Positions 31,215 to 42,896 of a DNA stretch of 64,000 bases are shown one piece after another. Source of the DNA: Heterohyrax brucei (Eukaryota; Chordata; Mammalia; Hyracoidea; Procaviidae). The DNA lies in assembly GCA_028571685.1 (NCBI GenBank), contig CM053146.1:19875431-19939430 (forward strand). Direction: 5' to 3'. The notes beneath the pieces were generated by a model. It saw only the letters and a list, made by a program, of their open reading frames with translations. It did no database searches and was not told the DNA's origin. Every line of letters starts with the position of its first letter. The stretch's first letter is position 1. The position numbers and the translations under genes were made by a program.

Positions 31215-32537
31215 CTGTAGCCTCAATTAAGTCCACTAATTCTGGATCCTTTGAGAACTGCAAATTTCGTTTCGCATTTTTTCTCCTTTTTGCCATCTAT
31301 TATGTCCCCGATCAGAGCATTTAGTAGTGGAAGCCAGGTGCCGCCTAGTTTTTCTGGTAACAAGATGGAGGGGACAATGGTTTGTATAGATAATTAGTTC
31401 TATAGTCCAATTTCTTCTCTGATTCTTGGATTTCCTTTTTCTTTTTTTGCCCCAAAAGAATAAAAACCAATAGTTGTATCTTAGATGCCTGATTGAAGAT
31501 TTTAAGACCTCAGACATTACTCACCCTACTGGAAGGTAAAATGCAGGCTTCAAGAACCGTATTATGCCAATCAGTCAGATTGTCCCATGAGACCATGGCT
31601 CAAAGTCTCCAAGCCAAGAGAACCAACTCCATGAGGTAGTCAGTCATGTCTAACTAGTGTCATCAACTGTAACCACCCCCCTTTTTTATGTGTTGTTGCA
31701 AAACCATATACCCCCTACGGCACTTGGCTTGGCTCCTTTCTCTGTGTGCACAGCTTATTGTTACCAGTTACATCAGTCACGCTGTGCAAACTCCACCCAT
31801 ATTCAGTGCCACTTTTCCCATTTCTGTAAACAGTGACCACTACCTAGGGCCACTTCTCTTTCTTTCTGTTTCTGGTAACCACTAATGAATGTCAGTTTCT
31901 CTATGATCTATTCATGTCTCTTCATAAAAAAGAAAACATACATTTGATTTCTTTTGATTGACTTATTTTCTCAATATAGTATCCTCCAGGTTCCTTCATG
32001 TTGTAAGATGTTTCAGGAACTTATTTTTCTTGATCATTGAGTAATGTTCCATTGTATGAATGTACCACATTTTGTTGCCCATTCATCTGCTGATAAGCAC
32101 TTACGTTGTTTCACTTTTTTTGCTGTTTGTGAATAGTGCTGTAATGAACATAGGTGTGTATGTGGCTGTTTGTGTCACCTCTATGAAATCCCTACAGCAT
32201 ATACCTAGGAAAGCAAGTGCTGGGTCACATGGCAGCTCCACCTCTAGTTTTTTGAAGAACTGCCAGACTATTTTCTACAACTGCTGTGCCATTTTGCATT
32301 TCTACCAGCAATGAATGTGGTTTCTAATTTCTCCACATCCCCTCCAGCATTTGTCATTTTGTGGGTTTTTGAATTTCTGTTTTGTTTTGTTTTATGTCTG
32401 TATTTTAGCCATCTCAGTGAGAGTGAAATGATATCTCATTGTGGTTTTGACTGGCATTTCTCTGATGGCTAATAATGTCAAGTATCTTCTCATATGTATG
32501 TTTTGATTTGATTTGAATAGCTCCTTTAAATATCATT

Positions 32538-33101
32538 TGTCTGGGGTATTTAATGCACCTATAACAGAAATATCATGAGTAGATGGCTTTAACAAACAGA
32601 AATTTATCCTCTTAGTTTAGGAGACCAGAAGTTTCAATTCAAGGTGCCAGGCTCACAGGAAGGCCTGCTTTTCTTGTCGGTTCTGGGGGAAGGTCCTTGT
32701 CATCAATCTTTCTTTGGGTCTAGGAGTTTCTCAGAACAAGAACTCTGGCTCCAAAGGACACACTCAGCCCCTGGCTCTTCTTTCTTGGTGGTAAGAGATA
32801 GTTTTCTCTTCATAATTCTCCCTAGTTTTGTCTCTTGTAAGATACAAGGTGATTCAGGTCACACCCCAGAGAAACTCCTGTGACCTGAGTAAGGGGGTTT
32901 CATCCCACCCGAATCCTCGTTAACATGACCTAGTCCTGTGTCTTTAATGGACAGTTCACCTCCAAATAGAGCCATAGCCACAGGCATAGAGGCTGGGGTT
33001 TACAACACAGGACAAAACGGAGGACAACCAGATCACAGACTGGAGAGCAACCGCACGATCGTGGGAATCATGGCTTAGCAGATGCAATTCAATCCATGAC
33101 A
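32538..33101 (-). mobile_element. Solo LTR, MaLR-like, antisense, perfect 5-bp duplication
   Basis: 564 bp; antisense signature gtagatggctttaacaaaca, ggtccttgtcatcaatcttt, ending caattcaatccatgaca. TCATT at 32533-32537 and 33102-33106 gives an exact 5-bp target duplication. The host L1 reads on across it. Confidence 0.85.
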
Positions 33102-33489
33102 TCATTCATTTGAATATCCTGTTTGGTAAAATGTCTGTTCAAGCGCTCTGTGCAGTTTTTGGTTGGGTTATTATTTTTTTGTTGTCAAGTTGTAGAAGTT
33201 TTCTATGTATCTCAGTCACGTTTCACTGTTCTGATCAGCTTACACACAGAGGCTTCTTCATCTGAGTATGTGGACTCCAAGGGTCGGAGGGTAGACTCCA
33301 TGGAAGCTGGAACTATGAAGGAAAAAATACTACTTTTATTTTCAAGAACCTCTAACTAAAAAGTGAGCTTTCCTTCCACTACATGACCTAAAGTCATAAA
33401 GCAAAACCTCATACAGTTTCAATTTAGCAGTGATCACAACTGTCGCCAACCACGAACATTTCATTTCACATGACAGTGATAGAGCCAAC

Positions 33490-33688
33490 CTGGTGCTGCT
33501 GAGACAGTGCTGGCTCCCAGTGACCCCGTCAGAGTCAGGACAGAACTGCGCTCCAGAGGGTTCTGAGCGGCTGATTTTTTGCAAGCAGAAGGCCAGACCT
33601 CTCCTCTGAGGTGCCTCAGCTTGAACTCTAACCTCTAATCCTTTGGTTAGCAGCTGAATGCTTAGCTGTTTACACCACCCAGGAAGGC
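33490..33688 (-). repeat. tRNA-derived SINE, third (RTE-core) variant
   Basis: Antisense copy (tggctcccagtgaccccgtc, ggctgattttttgcaagcag, aatcctttggttagcagctg). A second small SINE tail remnant lies at 33722-33765 after a caacaacaa run. Confidence 0.75.
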
Positions 33689-33769
33689 CACGGTGGCTAT
33701 TTAACAACAACAACAAAAAAAACCTCTCTGCTGTCGAGTGGAGTCTGACTCTTGCTGACCTCGTCTTGA

Positions 33770-35080
33770 AATACTATTGTGGTCTTAACCATTTTGCACA
33801 TACGATTCTATATCACAGTTTAAAAGAAAGTAGTTTGGCAGTTGTTTTTTTATAGTTGTTTTTCCTTGCAATCCTTTGTCATTTCAGTCTTTAAAAACAC
33901 TGATCTGAGGAGGTTCTGCAGGTACATGGAGGAGACCGGGAGTTCCCAGGGACAGGGTGGGCAGGGAGCAGCAGGGTACGGGGCACAGAGAGGTAGGGAG
34001 TGACCGCAGCCCTGGTGCTGTGCGGCTCAGGGGCCAGGAGGGAGTGCGTGAGGAGAAAGGCCGGCCTGCTCCGAGTGCTGCTGCGGGTCAGCAACTGCCC
34101 TCAAGGCTTCAGTCTGCAGCACCTTGCCTGACTGTCCGTGGCAAATTGACAGAAGATGCAGAGATACGTGACTGGAAATGGGAATAAGCTAGAGTCCTGT
34201 CACTGGAAGAGGGAGAGGAGGCACATGAGTCAGGACGGTCAGTTACAAATACTTACAGGGATGTAGATTTTTGAGTGAGCCGGGGGAAATTATAGGTCTA
34301 TAGTCACAAAACTCTCCGAGTGGCTGTGGTTTTGGACCAAGTATGCTTGGTTTAAATTAGTGAGAAGGTATACATGTGGTTGGCATGGGTCCAGCTCAGC
34401 AGGGCCCAAAGCAGCCCCCGCCGAGCCTTCTCCACCAAGATGAATCATCTCACACACAAGCAGAGGTTCAGTGGGGTGGGGTCTGCCGCCAAGTCAACTA
34501 CAAAATGTTTTTAATTTCAGGAGAGCTCTATGGATTTTAGAATTAAGAATGAGGAGCTGAGGATCCAGAAAGAGTTTAAGGTAACTCTCCATGGTTCCGA
34601 ATTACCCAGGCTAGAACCCTAACACACCTGCGGTTTCCAATTTACAAAGCAGCTTTGTCTGTGGTCTGTTTCTCCCAAGAAGGTCAGAGTAGGACTTCTG
34701 AGCAGGGGTCTGGTGCTGTGTCAGTTGTAGCATTGCGTGGGTGCCCACAGTCCCTTTCTGGCTGGCCCTGTGGTTCCCACCTGCCCTGAGAGCCCTCCAC
34801 TACATACCCTTGCCCACATGGTGTTGTCTATCCTGTGGATGCTCCTACCTGCTGTGTCTGGCCGGGGAACTCCCACTTATCCTGTAAGGGGGCAGCTTCA
34901 TCCCAGCTTCTGGAGGTGTGACTGGGTGCTGTTTGGGGACAGCGATGTCCTGAAAAGAAAAGCAAACACCAAACCCACTCTTTGCTCCAGGGGCTGTAAT
35001 CCAGTGGAAGAGCCAGTTTCCTATGGAAAACATCACCACTGACCACAGGTAGAAGAGTCAACAACACTTTCTGTTTCTGA
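33770..35080. other. Unclassified stretch, partly GC-rich
   Basis: No recognised element. 33900-34130 is rich in G and purines but not in CpG, so I do not call a CpG island. ORFs up to 111 codons overlap on both strands (34737-35163) without domains. Confidence 0.4.
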
Positions 35081-35082
35081 TC

Positions 35083-35226
35083 CCTTCCTATGTGCCACAT
35101 ATAATCATCCAACAACTCTGTAAAGGAGATGCTGTTATTCCCATACTCCAGATGAAGAAACAAGCTCAGAGTTGAAGTGACTTGTCCAAGGTCAAGTACT
35201 AAGCAAGCAGCTGCGTTGGGATTTGA
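35083..35226 (-). repeat. MIR SINE, antisense
   Basis: atgtgccacatataatcatc, tattcccatactccagatga, agaaacaagctcagagttga, tgacttgtccaaggtcaagt match the antisense MIR. Confidence 0.7.
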
Positions 35227-35277
35227 AAAGCGCTCTTGAATAACTAGTGGTTGGTCAAGTTAGTGGTGGGATGGACA

Positions 35278-35280
<3 letters not shown>

Positions 35281-35322
<42 letters not shown>
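35281..35322. repeat. (CA)n microsatellite
   Basis: About 21 uninterrupted CA units, starting gcacacac. Likely polymorphic. Confidence 0.95.
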
Positions 35323-35324
<2 letters not shown>

Positions 35325-35371
35325 TCTGTCTCTCTCAGAGCAGGATTCTGGGGAAGGAACAGTATGAATGC

Positions 35372-35390
35372 TGACCACCAGGTGGCGCTA
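35372..35390 (+). promoter_or_regulatory. Strong CTCF-type binding motif
   Basis: TGACCACCAGGTGGCGCTA matches the 19-bp CTCF consensus TGGCCACCAGGGGGCGCTA at 17 positions, including the CCACCAG and GGCGCTA halves. CTCF is the zinc-finger insulator and loop-anchor protein. The motif reads on the plus strand, lies outside recognised repeats and follows the CA repeat by 50 bp. Occupancy is not known. Confidence 0.6.
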
Positions 35391-35777
35391 CGATGCCACA
35401 GTATGAACACTTGAACCCATCCTCGCTGTTCAGCAGAAAATCAAGGGTTGGGCCCAGAAGGCAGGGAAGGCCTGAGGGATGGTGGCTTTTGCAGGCCTGA
35501 CCTAGCCCTTATCCAAGGACCCAGGCGTTCCAGGCTTGGCTAGGATGACTCCAGCACAGCACTAGCCATTGAGTAGAGGGGGTCCACCTGCAATCTTCTG
35601 TGTTCTGGTTATCTTCCCCGAAACTGTACTTTACAGCAGGAAGCTTGAAAAGAAGAAGGGGACCAGTTCTGTAAAACTTAGTTTAAAAGGTACAGTATGT
35701 GTCCAGATTCCCACCAGCAACACTTTTTATCCATCCACACTGCCCCAAACACATGAAATGACATTTAATAGCATGAT
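35391..35777. other. Unclassified stretch
   Basis: No element recognised. The ORF at 35569-35793 runs into the SINE. Confidence 0.45.
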
Positions 35778-35931
35778 GGAAACCCTAGCATAGTGGCTAT
35801 GTTCCGCAGCTGCTGACCAAAAGGTTTGCAGTTTGAATTCACTGAATGTTCCTTGGAAACTCTATCAGGCAGTTCTACTCTGTCCTACTGAGTCACTATG
35901 CGTTACAATTGACTTGACGGTAATGGTTTTT
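35778..35931 (+). repeat. tRNA-derived SINE, short variant
   Basis: Sense copy: ggaaaccctagcatagtggc, ctgctgaccaaaaggtttgc, ttccttggaaactctatcag, ttgacttgacggtaatggtt. Confidence 0.85.
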
Positions 35932-36330
35932 TAAAACAGCTTGATATAAAGTGAAAAATAATAAATAACACACTTTTACCTCCTCTTAGTCTAAGTTTAC
36001 ACACATCAACCCACAAAAACCTAAGTGAAGTATACGATGACTTACTGTATCATGTGTCCCCGTAAGCAAAGGGTCTGATGTGGACAGGACCCCCTGGACA
36101 GCCTGCGCTTCCTGGCCAGCTGACTGACTGGCCAGCTTTGAGCTGACACCACAGAGGACCTCTCTCCATGGCAGCTGTTTTAGGCTTCGATACAGTTTTT
36201 CTGATTTCTAATTTTTCATAAAGCACAAAGTCAGGTATGCTTCCTTTCTTTTCCATAACCTAGTTTCTATTTCATGTGCCTGCTCCACCATGGTGTCGAA
36301 ATTCCATCATTTACAGCTCCCAGTATGGCT
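35932..36330. other. Unclassified stretch
   Basis: No family recognised. ctggccagct occurs twice near 36112-36138 as a short direct repeat. Confidence 0.4.
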
Positions 36331-36494
36331 GGAGACCTGGTGAGTCAGTAGTTAAGTGCCATGGCTGCTAACTGAAAAGTCAGCAGTTTGATTCTACCAG
36401 CCATCATTGGAAATCCCATGGGGCAGTTCTATTCTTTTCTTTAGGGTCACTGTAAGTTAGAAGCAATTCAACCCCAGTGAGGCTTTTGTTTGTT
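36331..36494 (+). repeat. tRNA-derived SINE, short variant
   Basis: Sense copy: ggagacctggtgagtcagta, gctgctaactgaaaagtcag, aatcccatggggcagttcta, tcaaccccagtgaggctttt. Confidence 0.85.
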
Positions 36495-36774
36495 TATGGT
36501 GCTGGGCATTGGCTCTAAGTTTGGGGAGTTGGAGGCTTGAGTGTGAGAATGAGAGGTGCTTGTGTATGTGTAAGTGACACAAACAGAGACAGAATGAGAG
36601 ACAATGAATATCCGGTCTTGGATACTCTTCAAGATGGCATCCTGAAGATGTGAGGTTCTCAGCACTGTTCACACAGACCCCTTGGGGTCATGAACTCGTG
36701 CTGTAGCTTCTCTGCTACACTGGGTGGTATGCAAGGACAGTATTCAGTAGCTTCCATGCTAGGCAGAAGGTCCC

Positions 36775-36972
36775 TGGAGGATGCACCTGATTTGTGGTCA
36801 GCTACTAACCTAAAAGTTGGTGGTTCGAATCCACACAGCAGCATCGCAAGAGACAGATCTGATGAACTGCTTCCATAAAGATGACAGTCAAGAAAATCCT
36901 ATGGAACACTTCTCTGCTGTAACACATCGGGTCTCCGTAAGTCAGAGTTGGTTGGACAGCAATAGGTTTGCT
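36775..36972 (+). repeat. tRNA-derived SINE, long variant
   Basis: Sense copy: gctactaacctaaaagttgg, tggttcgaatccacacagca (well-kept box B), ctgcttccataaagatgaca, gggtctccgtaagtcagagt. Confidence 0.8.
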
Positions 36973-38287
36973 TATTGATTTTGTGCTGTGTAAGGGCACA
37001 AATGTCCCTGGCGCGTTGTGCTCATCTGCGAAGGTTCCAGAGTGGTCTCCTCTAACCGTGGGTCTCCCAAGCTTATCTTGGGCATTGCCCTGGGCTCCTC
37101 TTTTCAAGGCCCACTCATGTTCATCGTTGGCCAGCCCCTACCTGTCTCAGCGTAGGTGATCATTTTCTGGAGCTGTTGGAGGGGCGCTGAAAGGAAGCAA
37201 TTCTCCCCCCACCTGATCTCCAGCATTGATTCTAATCAGGCTTGTGCTCTCCCCTCAACAGCAGGCTCTTGGAAAACAAATTCCAGGGAAGACTAGTGTC
37301 GCAGTTCTCATTAGGGTGAGTATCTTTTTGGTTGTGACAGGGTTGGGGTGGGGTGTGTGTGAGAGGCTTCTAGAGGATGGGGCCAGGAAGACTCACATCC
37401 TGCATTCTGGAGAATGGCCCAGTACTACAGAGGCAACCTCACCAGTAGCTCCCCCCTGTCGGGGAAGATGACAAGGCAAACCACTGATGGTCATTTTAAA
37501 ACACTCTGCCACGAGATGAGAAATGAGGAGGTGCAGGGTGTGAGTGAGGAGCCACAGAGGCCTCAGAAGATGCACTGCAGAAGGCAGCGGGAGGGAGGAC
37601 TCTCGCTGGACGTCCGTGTGCCCCTGACGCTGGAGTGTGGCCACCAGCAGAGGTCGGCCTGCAGAGGAGTCTGCATGGGCCCAAGGAAGCCCCTGCTGCT
37701 TCGGGGAGAGCAGACACTAAGGGGCAAGGACGTGAGCAGCACAGGAGGAAGAAACACTGGGAGGAGTCCCAGCGGCTTCCATCCTTCCCACCTGCCTAGA
37801 CCAAGTGCTGCCTTTTGGGTTTTGTCCAGGAAACGATTTACTTTGAAGAATCCTGAACGTGCATAAAATTAGGCAGATTTGTAAAATGAAGTCTTGGTAC
37901 CCGACACACAACCGCATTAGCTGTCAGTCCCTGGCAGTCCTGTCTCTCTACACCCTGCTTACTCACCTTGTGCACTGTCATTGTTGGCTGCCTTCAGCCT
38001 GCACTCCAAGCACACACCAGGAAACACTGCCCAGTCCTCGCTGTGGCTGCTGCGCTCCCAGTCTGCTGCTGCTGCCATGGTGTTTTTGGAGTGCTCCCCA
38101 GCCCAGCGGGCTCATCAGCCAGCACCTCCTGGAAACATTATTTGGAAACAAATCCAAGGTGTCATAACATTTCATGCAGAAGCCTCAGTGCTCATTTTTT
38201 AAAAATGGCATGACCACAAGCGCATTATCTTACCTGAAAATGCTGAATAATCTCCTAATATCCAGATACCAGGCCAGATTTCCAGGT
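36973..38287. other. Unclassified stretch with a 150-codon ORF
   Basis: No repeat recognised. The ORF at 37414-37866 (+) is among the longest outside repeats. Its translation is Arg/Gly/Ser-rich with no domain I know, and antisense ORFs overlap it in a GC-rich patch, which inflates ORF length. A weaker CTCF-like string (ccagcagaggtc) is at 37644-37655. I do not call a gene. Confidence 0.4.
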
Positions 38288-38326
38288 GAGTCAGAATGAA
38301 CTCGACAGCACCTAACAACAGCAATG
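38288..38326 (+). repeat. RTE/SINE 3' tail only
   Basis: gtgagtcagaatgaactcga cagcacctaacaacagcaa is the RTE-type 3' tail with nothing upstream, a severely truncated insertion. tttccag at 38279-38285 and 38341-38347 may be a short target duplication. Confidence 0.6.
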
Positions 38327-39079
38327 GGAGCCTAACTATCTTTCCAGTTTGTTTGTTTGAGTCAGATTCAAATAAGATCCACCTAGAGGGATTAAGCAAG
38401 GAGTTTCTTAAGTTTCTTGCTTTTCTTCTTTAACTTTTAATCTTGAAATGATTTCAGACTTAGAGCAAAATTGCAAAAATAGTACGGAGAATTCCCGTTA
38501 TACACTTCCCCCGGATTCTTTACATGTTACCGGCTTACATAACCACAGTGTACTCATCAAAATCAGAAAATCAGCCTGCGTACACTGCTATTATCTAATC
38601 TAAGAATCTTATTTAAGTATTGCCTTCTTTAATCTGGAGCAGTTCCTCAGGCTTTCTTTATCTTATTTTTACCAAGTATTGGCCAGTTATTTTGTATAAT
38701 TTGAGTTTGTCTAGTGCTTCCTCCTCATTAAACCTGGGTTCTGTGTTTTTGACAAGAATGCCACAGAAGACATGCTGAGTCTTCTGAATTTCTAGGGCAT
38801 ATATGATACCCGATTCTCCATTATTGAGGTTGCTGTTTTTCCTTTTGCTATTAACGCATATCTGTGGAAAGGTACTTTGAAACTGTAAATATGTTGTTTT
38901 TCATATTTTTGCCTACTAATTTGAGGATTCTTACCTGCAATAATGATTACTGAGGAGCTTACTGAATAGCAATTTGTCTCCATCCATCATTCCTTCTACA
39001 TGTAATCCTTGAAATTCTACTGTAAGGAAGAGCTTTCCTTTCTTCTCCATTTATGTATTTATTTATTTATCTATATCAT

Positions 39080-39240
39080 TGGTGTCATAGTGGGTTAAGT
39101 GTTATGCCTGCTAACCAAAAGGTTGGCAGTTCAAATCCACCAGGCACAACTTGGAAACTCTATGGGGCAGTTCTACTCTGACCTCTGGGGTTGCTATGCA
39201 CTGGACCCGGCTCAACAGCAGCGGGTTTTGTTCGTTTGTT
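39080..39240 (+). repeat. tRNA-derived SINE with 12-bp target duplication
   Basis: Sense short variant (ggtgtcatagtgggttaagt, ctaaccaaaaggttggcagt, cccggctcaacagcagcggg). TATCATTGGTGT occurs at 39074-39085, overlapping the SINE start, and at 39256-39267. Inserted in the old L1. Confidence 0.85.
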
Positions 39241-39427
39241 TGCTTTTTTTGTTTTTATCATTGGTGTGGATTCATGGTTCTTATTTCACTCTGTGGATTA
39301 TAATCCATTACTATCCTTACTCATTTCGGGGTTCAGAATCACCCCAGATTTGGCCATTGGAAGCTCCTTCATGTTAGCTTCTATACCCTTTCATCACGTC
39401 CTTGGGTTTTGAGCATTGCTTTAGTTT

Positions 39428-39585
39428 CTGGAAACCCTGGTTGTATAGTGGTTACATACCACATCTGGTAACCAAAAGGTTAGCAGTTTAGATCTGCTAG
39501 GTGTTCCTTGGAAACTCTATGGATCTACTCTGTCTTATAGGGTCATTATGAGGTGGAATCAACTTGGTGTCAGAGGGGTTTTTTC
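39428..39585 (+). repeat. tRNA-derived SINE with target duplication
   Basis: Sense short variant (gaaaccctggttgtatagtg, gttccttggaaactctatgg). Flanks ttagtttctgg (about 39420-39430) and ttaatttctgg (about 39588-39598) differ at one position. Confidence 0.85.
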
Positions 39586-39741
39586 CTTAATTTCTGGCAC
39601 TGTAAGGTATTCCAGGATCATTTTGCATTCTCCCTGAGCCAATTTTGGGATTAGCAATTTCCCTAAGGAACCCTGGTTCCTTTTATTAATAATGCTATCT
39701 AGAAACCAAGGTCCAGGCTGTGAGTGTTCTCACTGGAAAAC

Positions 39742-39945
39742 TAAAACCAAACTCACCACTTCTGAGACAATTCCAACTCACAGCAACCCTGTAGGATGGA
39801 ACAGAACTGCTCCACAGGGTTTCCAAAGCTACAATCTTTATGGAAGAACACTGTCACATCTTTCTTCTGTGGAGCTATTGCAGGGTTTGAAACTCCAGTC
39901 TTCCAGTTGCTAGTCCATTCCTTAACCAATGGGCCAGCACAATTC
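39742..39945 (-). repeat. tRNA-derived SINE, long variant
   Basis: Antisense copy: aaaccaaactcaccacttct, gatggaacagaactgctcca, caatctttatggaagaacac, ccagttgctagtccattcct. Confidence 0.8.
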
Positions 39946-40091
39946 CATGTGCTCAATGGTACTGGGGTGTTATTGATTCTAGAGCCTCTCAAGAGACAGA
40001 ACTATGAAATGTATGTATGTACACACACAAACACATGCACACACACACACCTCTTTTACTCAATCCTGTGAGCTCTGGCGTAAGTTGAGTG

Positions 40092-41127
40092 TTGTTTTTG
40101 TTGTTACATGCTGTCCAGTCAATTCTTAATCGTACTGACCCTCTACACAACAAAACAAAACAGAACAGTTTCCGGTCCTGCACCATCCTCACAATTGTTA
40201 CTATGTTTGAGCCCATTTCTGCAGTCACCATCAAAGCCAGGGTCGTCTTCTCTTTTGCAGACCTTACAAAAAGTGATGTCCTTCTCCAGGGACTGGTCCC
40301 TCCTGGTAACATATCCAAAATATGTGAGATAAAGTCTCATCATCACTACTTCTAAGGAGCACTCTGGCTGTACTTCTTCCAGGACAGATTTGTTTGTTCT
40401 TCTGGCAGTCCGTGGTGTAGTCAGTGTTCTTTGCCAATACCATAATTCAGATCAACCAGTTCTTCAGTCTTCTGTATTCATTGTCCAGTTTTCACATGGC
40501 TATGAGGTGATTGAAACTATCATGGCTTCAGTCAGGTGCACCTTAGTTTTCAAAGTGATGTCTTTGCTTTTCAACATTTAAAAGAGGTCTTGCAGCACCA
40601 GAATTGCCAGGTGCAATGCACTGTTTGACTTATTGACTGCTGCTTCCATCAGCTGGTTGTGGATCCCAGTAAAATGAAATCTTTGACAACTTCAGTAGTT
40701 TCTCCACTTATGATGATGTTGCCTATTGATCCAGTTGTGAGGAACTTTGTTTTCTTTATGTTAAAGTGTAGTCACTACTGAACACTGTAATCTTTGATCT
40801 TGATCAGTAAGTGCTCCAAGTCGTTTTCACTTTCAGCAAGCACTGTTGTGTCACTACTTATCACAGCCTGTTCATGAATCTTCCTCGAGTCCTGACGCTG
40901 TATTCTTCATATAGTCCAACTTCTCAGACTATTTGTTCAGCATGCAAATTGAATAAGTATGGTGACAGGATACAAACCTGAGGCACACCTTTCCTGATCT
41001 TAAACCACTGAGTATGCCCTCGTGCTATCTGAACCACTGACTCCTGGTCTATGTACATGTTCCTCATGACCACAATTAAGTGGTCTAGAATTCCCATTCT
41101 TTGGAATGTTATCTATAATTTGTTATA
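40092..41127 (-). mobile_element. RTE LINE 3' third, antisense (RTE-C)
   Basis: Opens with the inverted tail (gttgttacatgctgtccagt, cggtcctgcaccatcctcac) and runs through the C-terminal and RT coding region to cccattctttggaatgttat (about 41115), where it abuts L1. 5'-truncated. The 63-codon plus-strand ORF at 40390-40581 is its antisense shadow. Confidence 0.75.
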
Positions 41128-42850
41128 ATGCATATAATAGGTTCCAAAGTCAGATAATGTGAGGCCTCCCACTTTGTTCTTCTTCAGTAAGGCTTTACTT
41201 ATCCAGGGCTTCTTCCCTTTTCATATGAAATTGGTGATTTGCTTCTCTATCTCATTAAAAAGTGACCTTGGAATCTGTGTTGAGATTGCGTTATATCTAA
41301 GGATTGCTTTGAGCAGAGCAGATATTTTCATGGTGCTAAGTCTTCCTATCCATGAGCTAGGTGGACTTCTCCACTTTCTTTCAGTTTCTTTAAGTAGAGT
41401 CTGGTAATTTTCTTTGTATAGGGCTTTTATGTCCCTGGTCAGAAGTATTCCTAAGTATTCCTTGGGGGCTATCATAGATGGTATTCATTCAATGATTTCC
41501 TCTTTGATGGTTTCTTTGTTGGTGTAAGGGAATCCAACTGACTTTTCTATGTTTATCTTATATCCTGATACATTGCTGAACTCTTTTGCTAATTCCAGTA
41601 AGTTTTTTTCATGGATTCTTTAGAACTTTCTGTGTATGAGATAACATCATCTGCAAATAGAGATACTTTTACTTCTTCCTTACTGATTTAGATACTCTTT
41701 ATTTCTTTATCTTGCCTGATCTGGCTAGAGCTTCCAGCACAATGGTGAATAAAGTGGTGACCATGGGCGTCCTTGTCCGGTTCCTATTCAGACTCTCTCC
41801 ATTTAGGTTGATGTTGGCTGTTGGCTTTAAAATGATGCCCCTTATTATGTTGAAGAAGTTCTCTATCTTGGTGATAGTTTTTAACATGAATGGGTGTTGG
41901 GCTTTGTCAAATGCCTTTTCTACATCAGTTGATAAAATCAACTTATCTTTTGTTTTATCTACGTGGTTGACTACTTTAATTGCTTTACTAAGGTTGAACC
42001 ATCCCTGCATCCCTGGTGTGAATCTTACTTGGTCATGGTGAATAATTTTTCTGTTATGTTGTTGAATGCTGCTGGCTAGAATTTTGTTGGGGACTTTTGC
42101 ATCTAAGTTCATGAGAGATAGTGGTCTGTAATTTGCCTTTTTGTGCTATGTTTACCGAGTTTGGATATCAGGGCTATGCTGGCTTCATAAGATGAATTTG
42201 GGAGTATTCTATCCTTTTCTGTGTTGTGAAATACCTTTAGTAATAGTGTTGCTAACTCTTCTCTAGAAGTCTGATAGAATTCTCTAGTGAATCTGTCTGG
42301 GCTGGGACTGTTTTTGGTTAGGAGTTTTTAAATTACTGTTTCAACCTCTTCTTTTGTGATGGGTTTATTAAGTTGGTCTACTTCTGTTTGTGTCAGTTTT
42401 GGTAGATAATGTGTTTCTAGAAATTTGTTCATTCCCTCTAGATTGTTAAATTTATTGGAGTATAGTTTTTTAAATAGTATTCTGATTCTTGAATTTTCAC
42501 TTGGGTTTGTTGTGTTCTTACCCTCATCATTTCTTTTTTATTTGCTTTTCATCAGTTTTTCTTTGTCAGTTTGGCCAGTGGTTTATGGATTTTGTTGATC
42601 TTTTCAAAAAACCAGCTTTTGTTCTTAACTTTTTCAACCATTTTTCAGTTCTCTAATTCATTTAGTTCTGCTCTGATTTTTATTATGTGTTTTATTCTGA
42701 TGCCCCAAGGGTTCTTTTGTTGTTCTCTTTCTACTTATTCTAGTTGTAGAGTTAATTCTTTGATTTGTGCCCTTTCTTCATTTTGGATGTGTGCATTTAT
42801 TGAGATAAAATGATCTCTGAACACTGTTTTTGCTGTGTCCCATAGATTCT
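41128..42850 (-). pseudogene. L1 ORF2 fragment (reverse transcriptase), antisense
   Basis: On the minus strand, 41699-42112 encodes a recognisable L1 RT piece ([19 protein letters not shown] then [15 protein letters not shown], the motif-A region with catalytic Asp). 41221-41475 encodes the following region (LLTRDIKALYKENYQTLLK). Truncated at both ends: it abuts RTE-C on one side and stops near cccatagattctgg before RTE-D. Confidence 0.75.
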
Positions 42851-42896
42851 GGCAAACTGATAGATAAGTGGCAGGGGCTCAGGGAGCAGACAAGCG

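Larger units (their letters stand above)
30575..33240 (-). mobile_element. L1 3' region, antisense, with nested SINE and LTR
   Basis: Runs from 3' UTR (gaaaatacgcacagcaaaac) through 31330-31640 (homologous to 3300-3660) to the ORF2 3' end (about 31970-32510: gtaatgttccattgtatgaa, gtgctgggtcacatggcagc, agtgagagtgaaatgatatc). It resumes at 33102-33240 (aatatcctgtttggtaaaat, gttgtcaagttgtagaagtt) after the inserted LTR. Contains a short (AT)n at 30902-30918. The L1 reads right to left. Confidence 0.7.
38430..40060 (-). mobile_element. Old L1 3' region, antisense, part 1
   Basis: gatttcagacttagagcaaa, attgcaaaaatagtacggag, aattcccgttatacacttcc, catcattccttctacatgta, ggaagagctttcctttcttc, ttatttatctatatc and a CA-rich part near 40020-40053 follow the antisense 3' region of old L1 elements (L1M type). 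Three SINEs are nested in it. A matching next part appears at 48004-48340. Confidence 0.65.

Noticed and set aside
33900-34130. GC-rich patch as a possible CpG island promoter
   Set aside because: G-rich and purine-rich, but CpG dinucleotides are sparse and no first-exon signal is visible.
37414-37866. 150-codon plus-strand ORF
   Set aside because: GC-rich patch with several overlapping ORFs on both strands, basic low-information translation and no domain.
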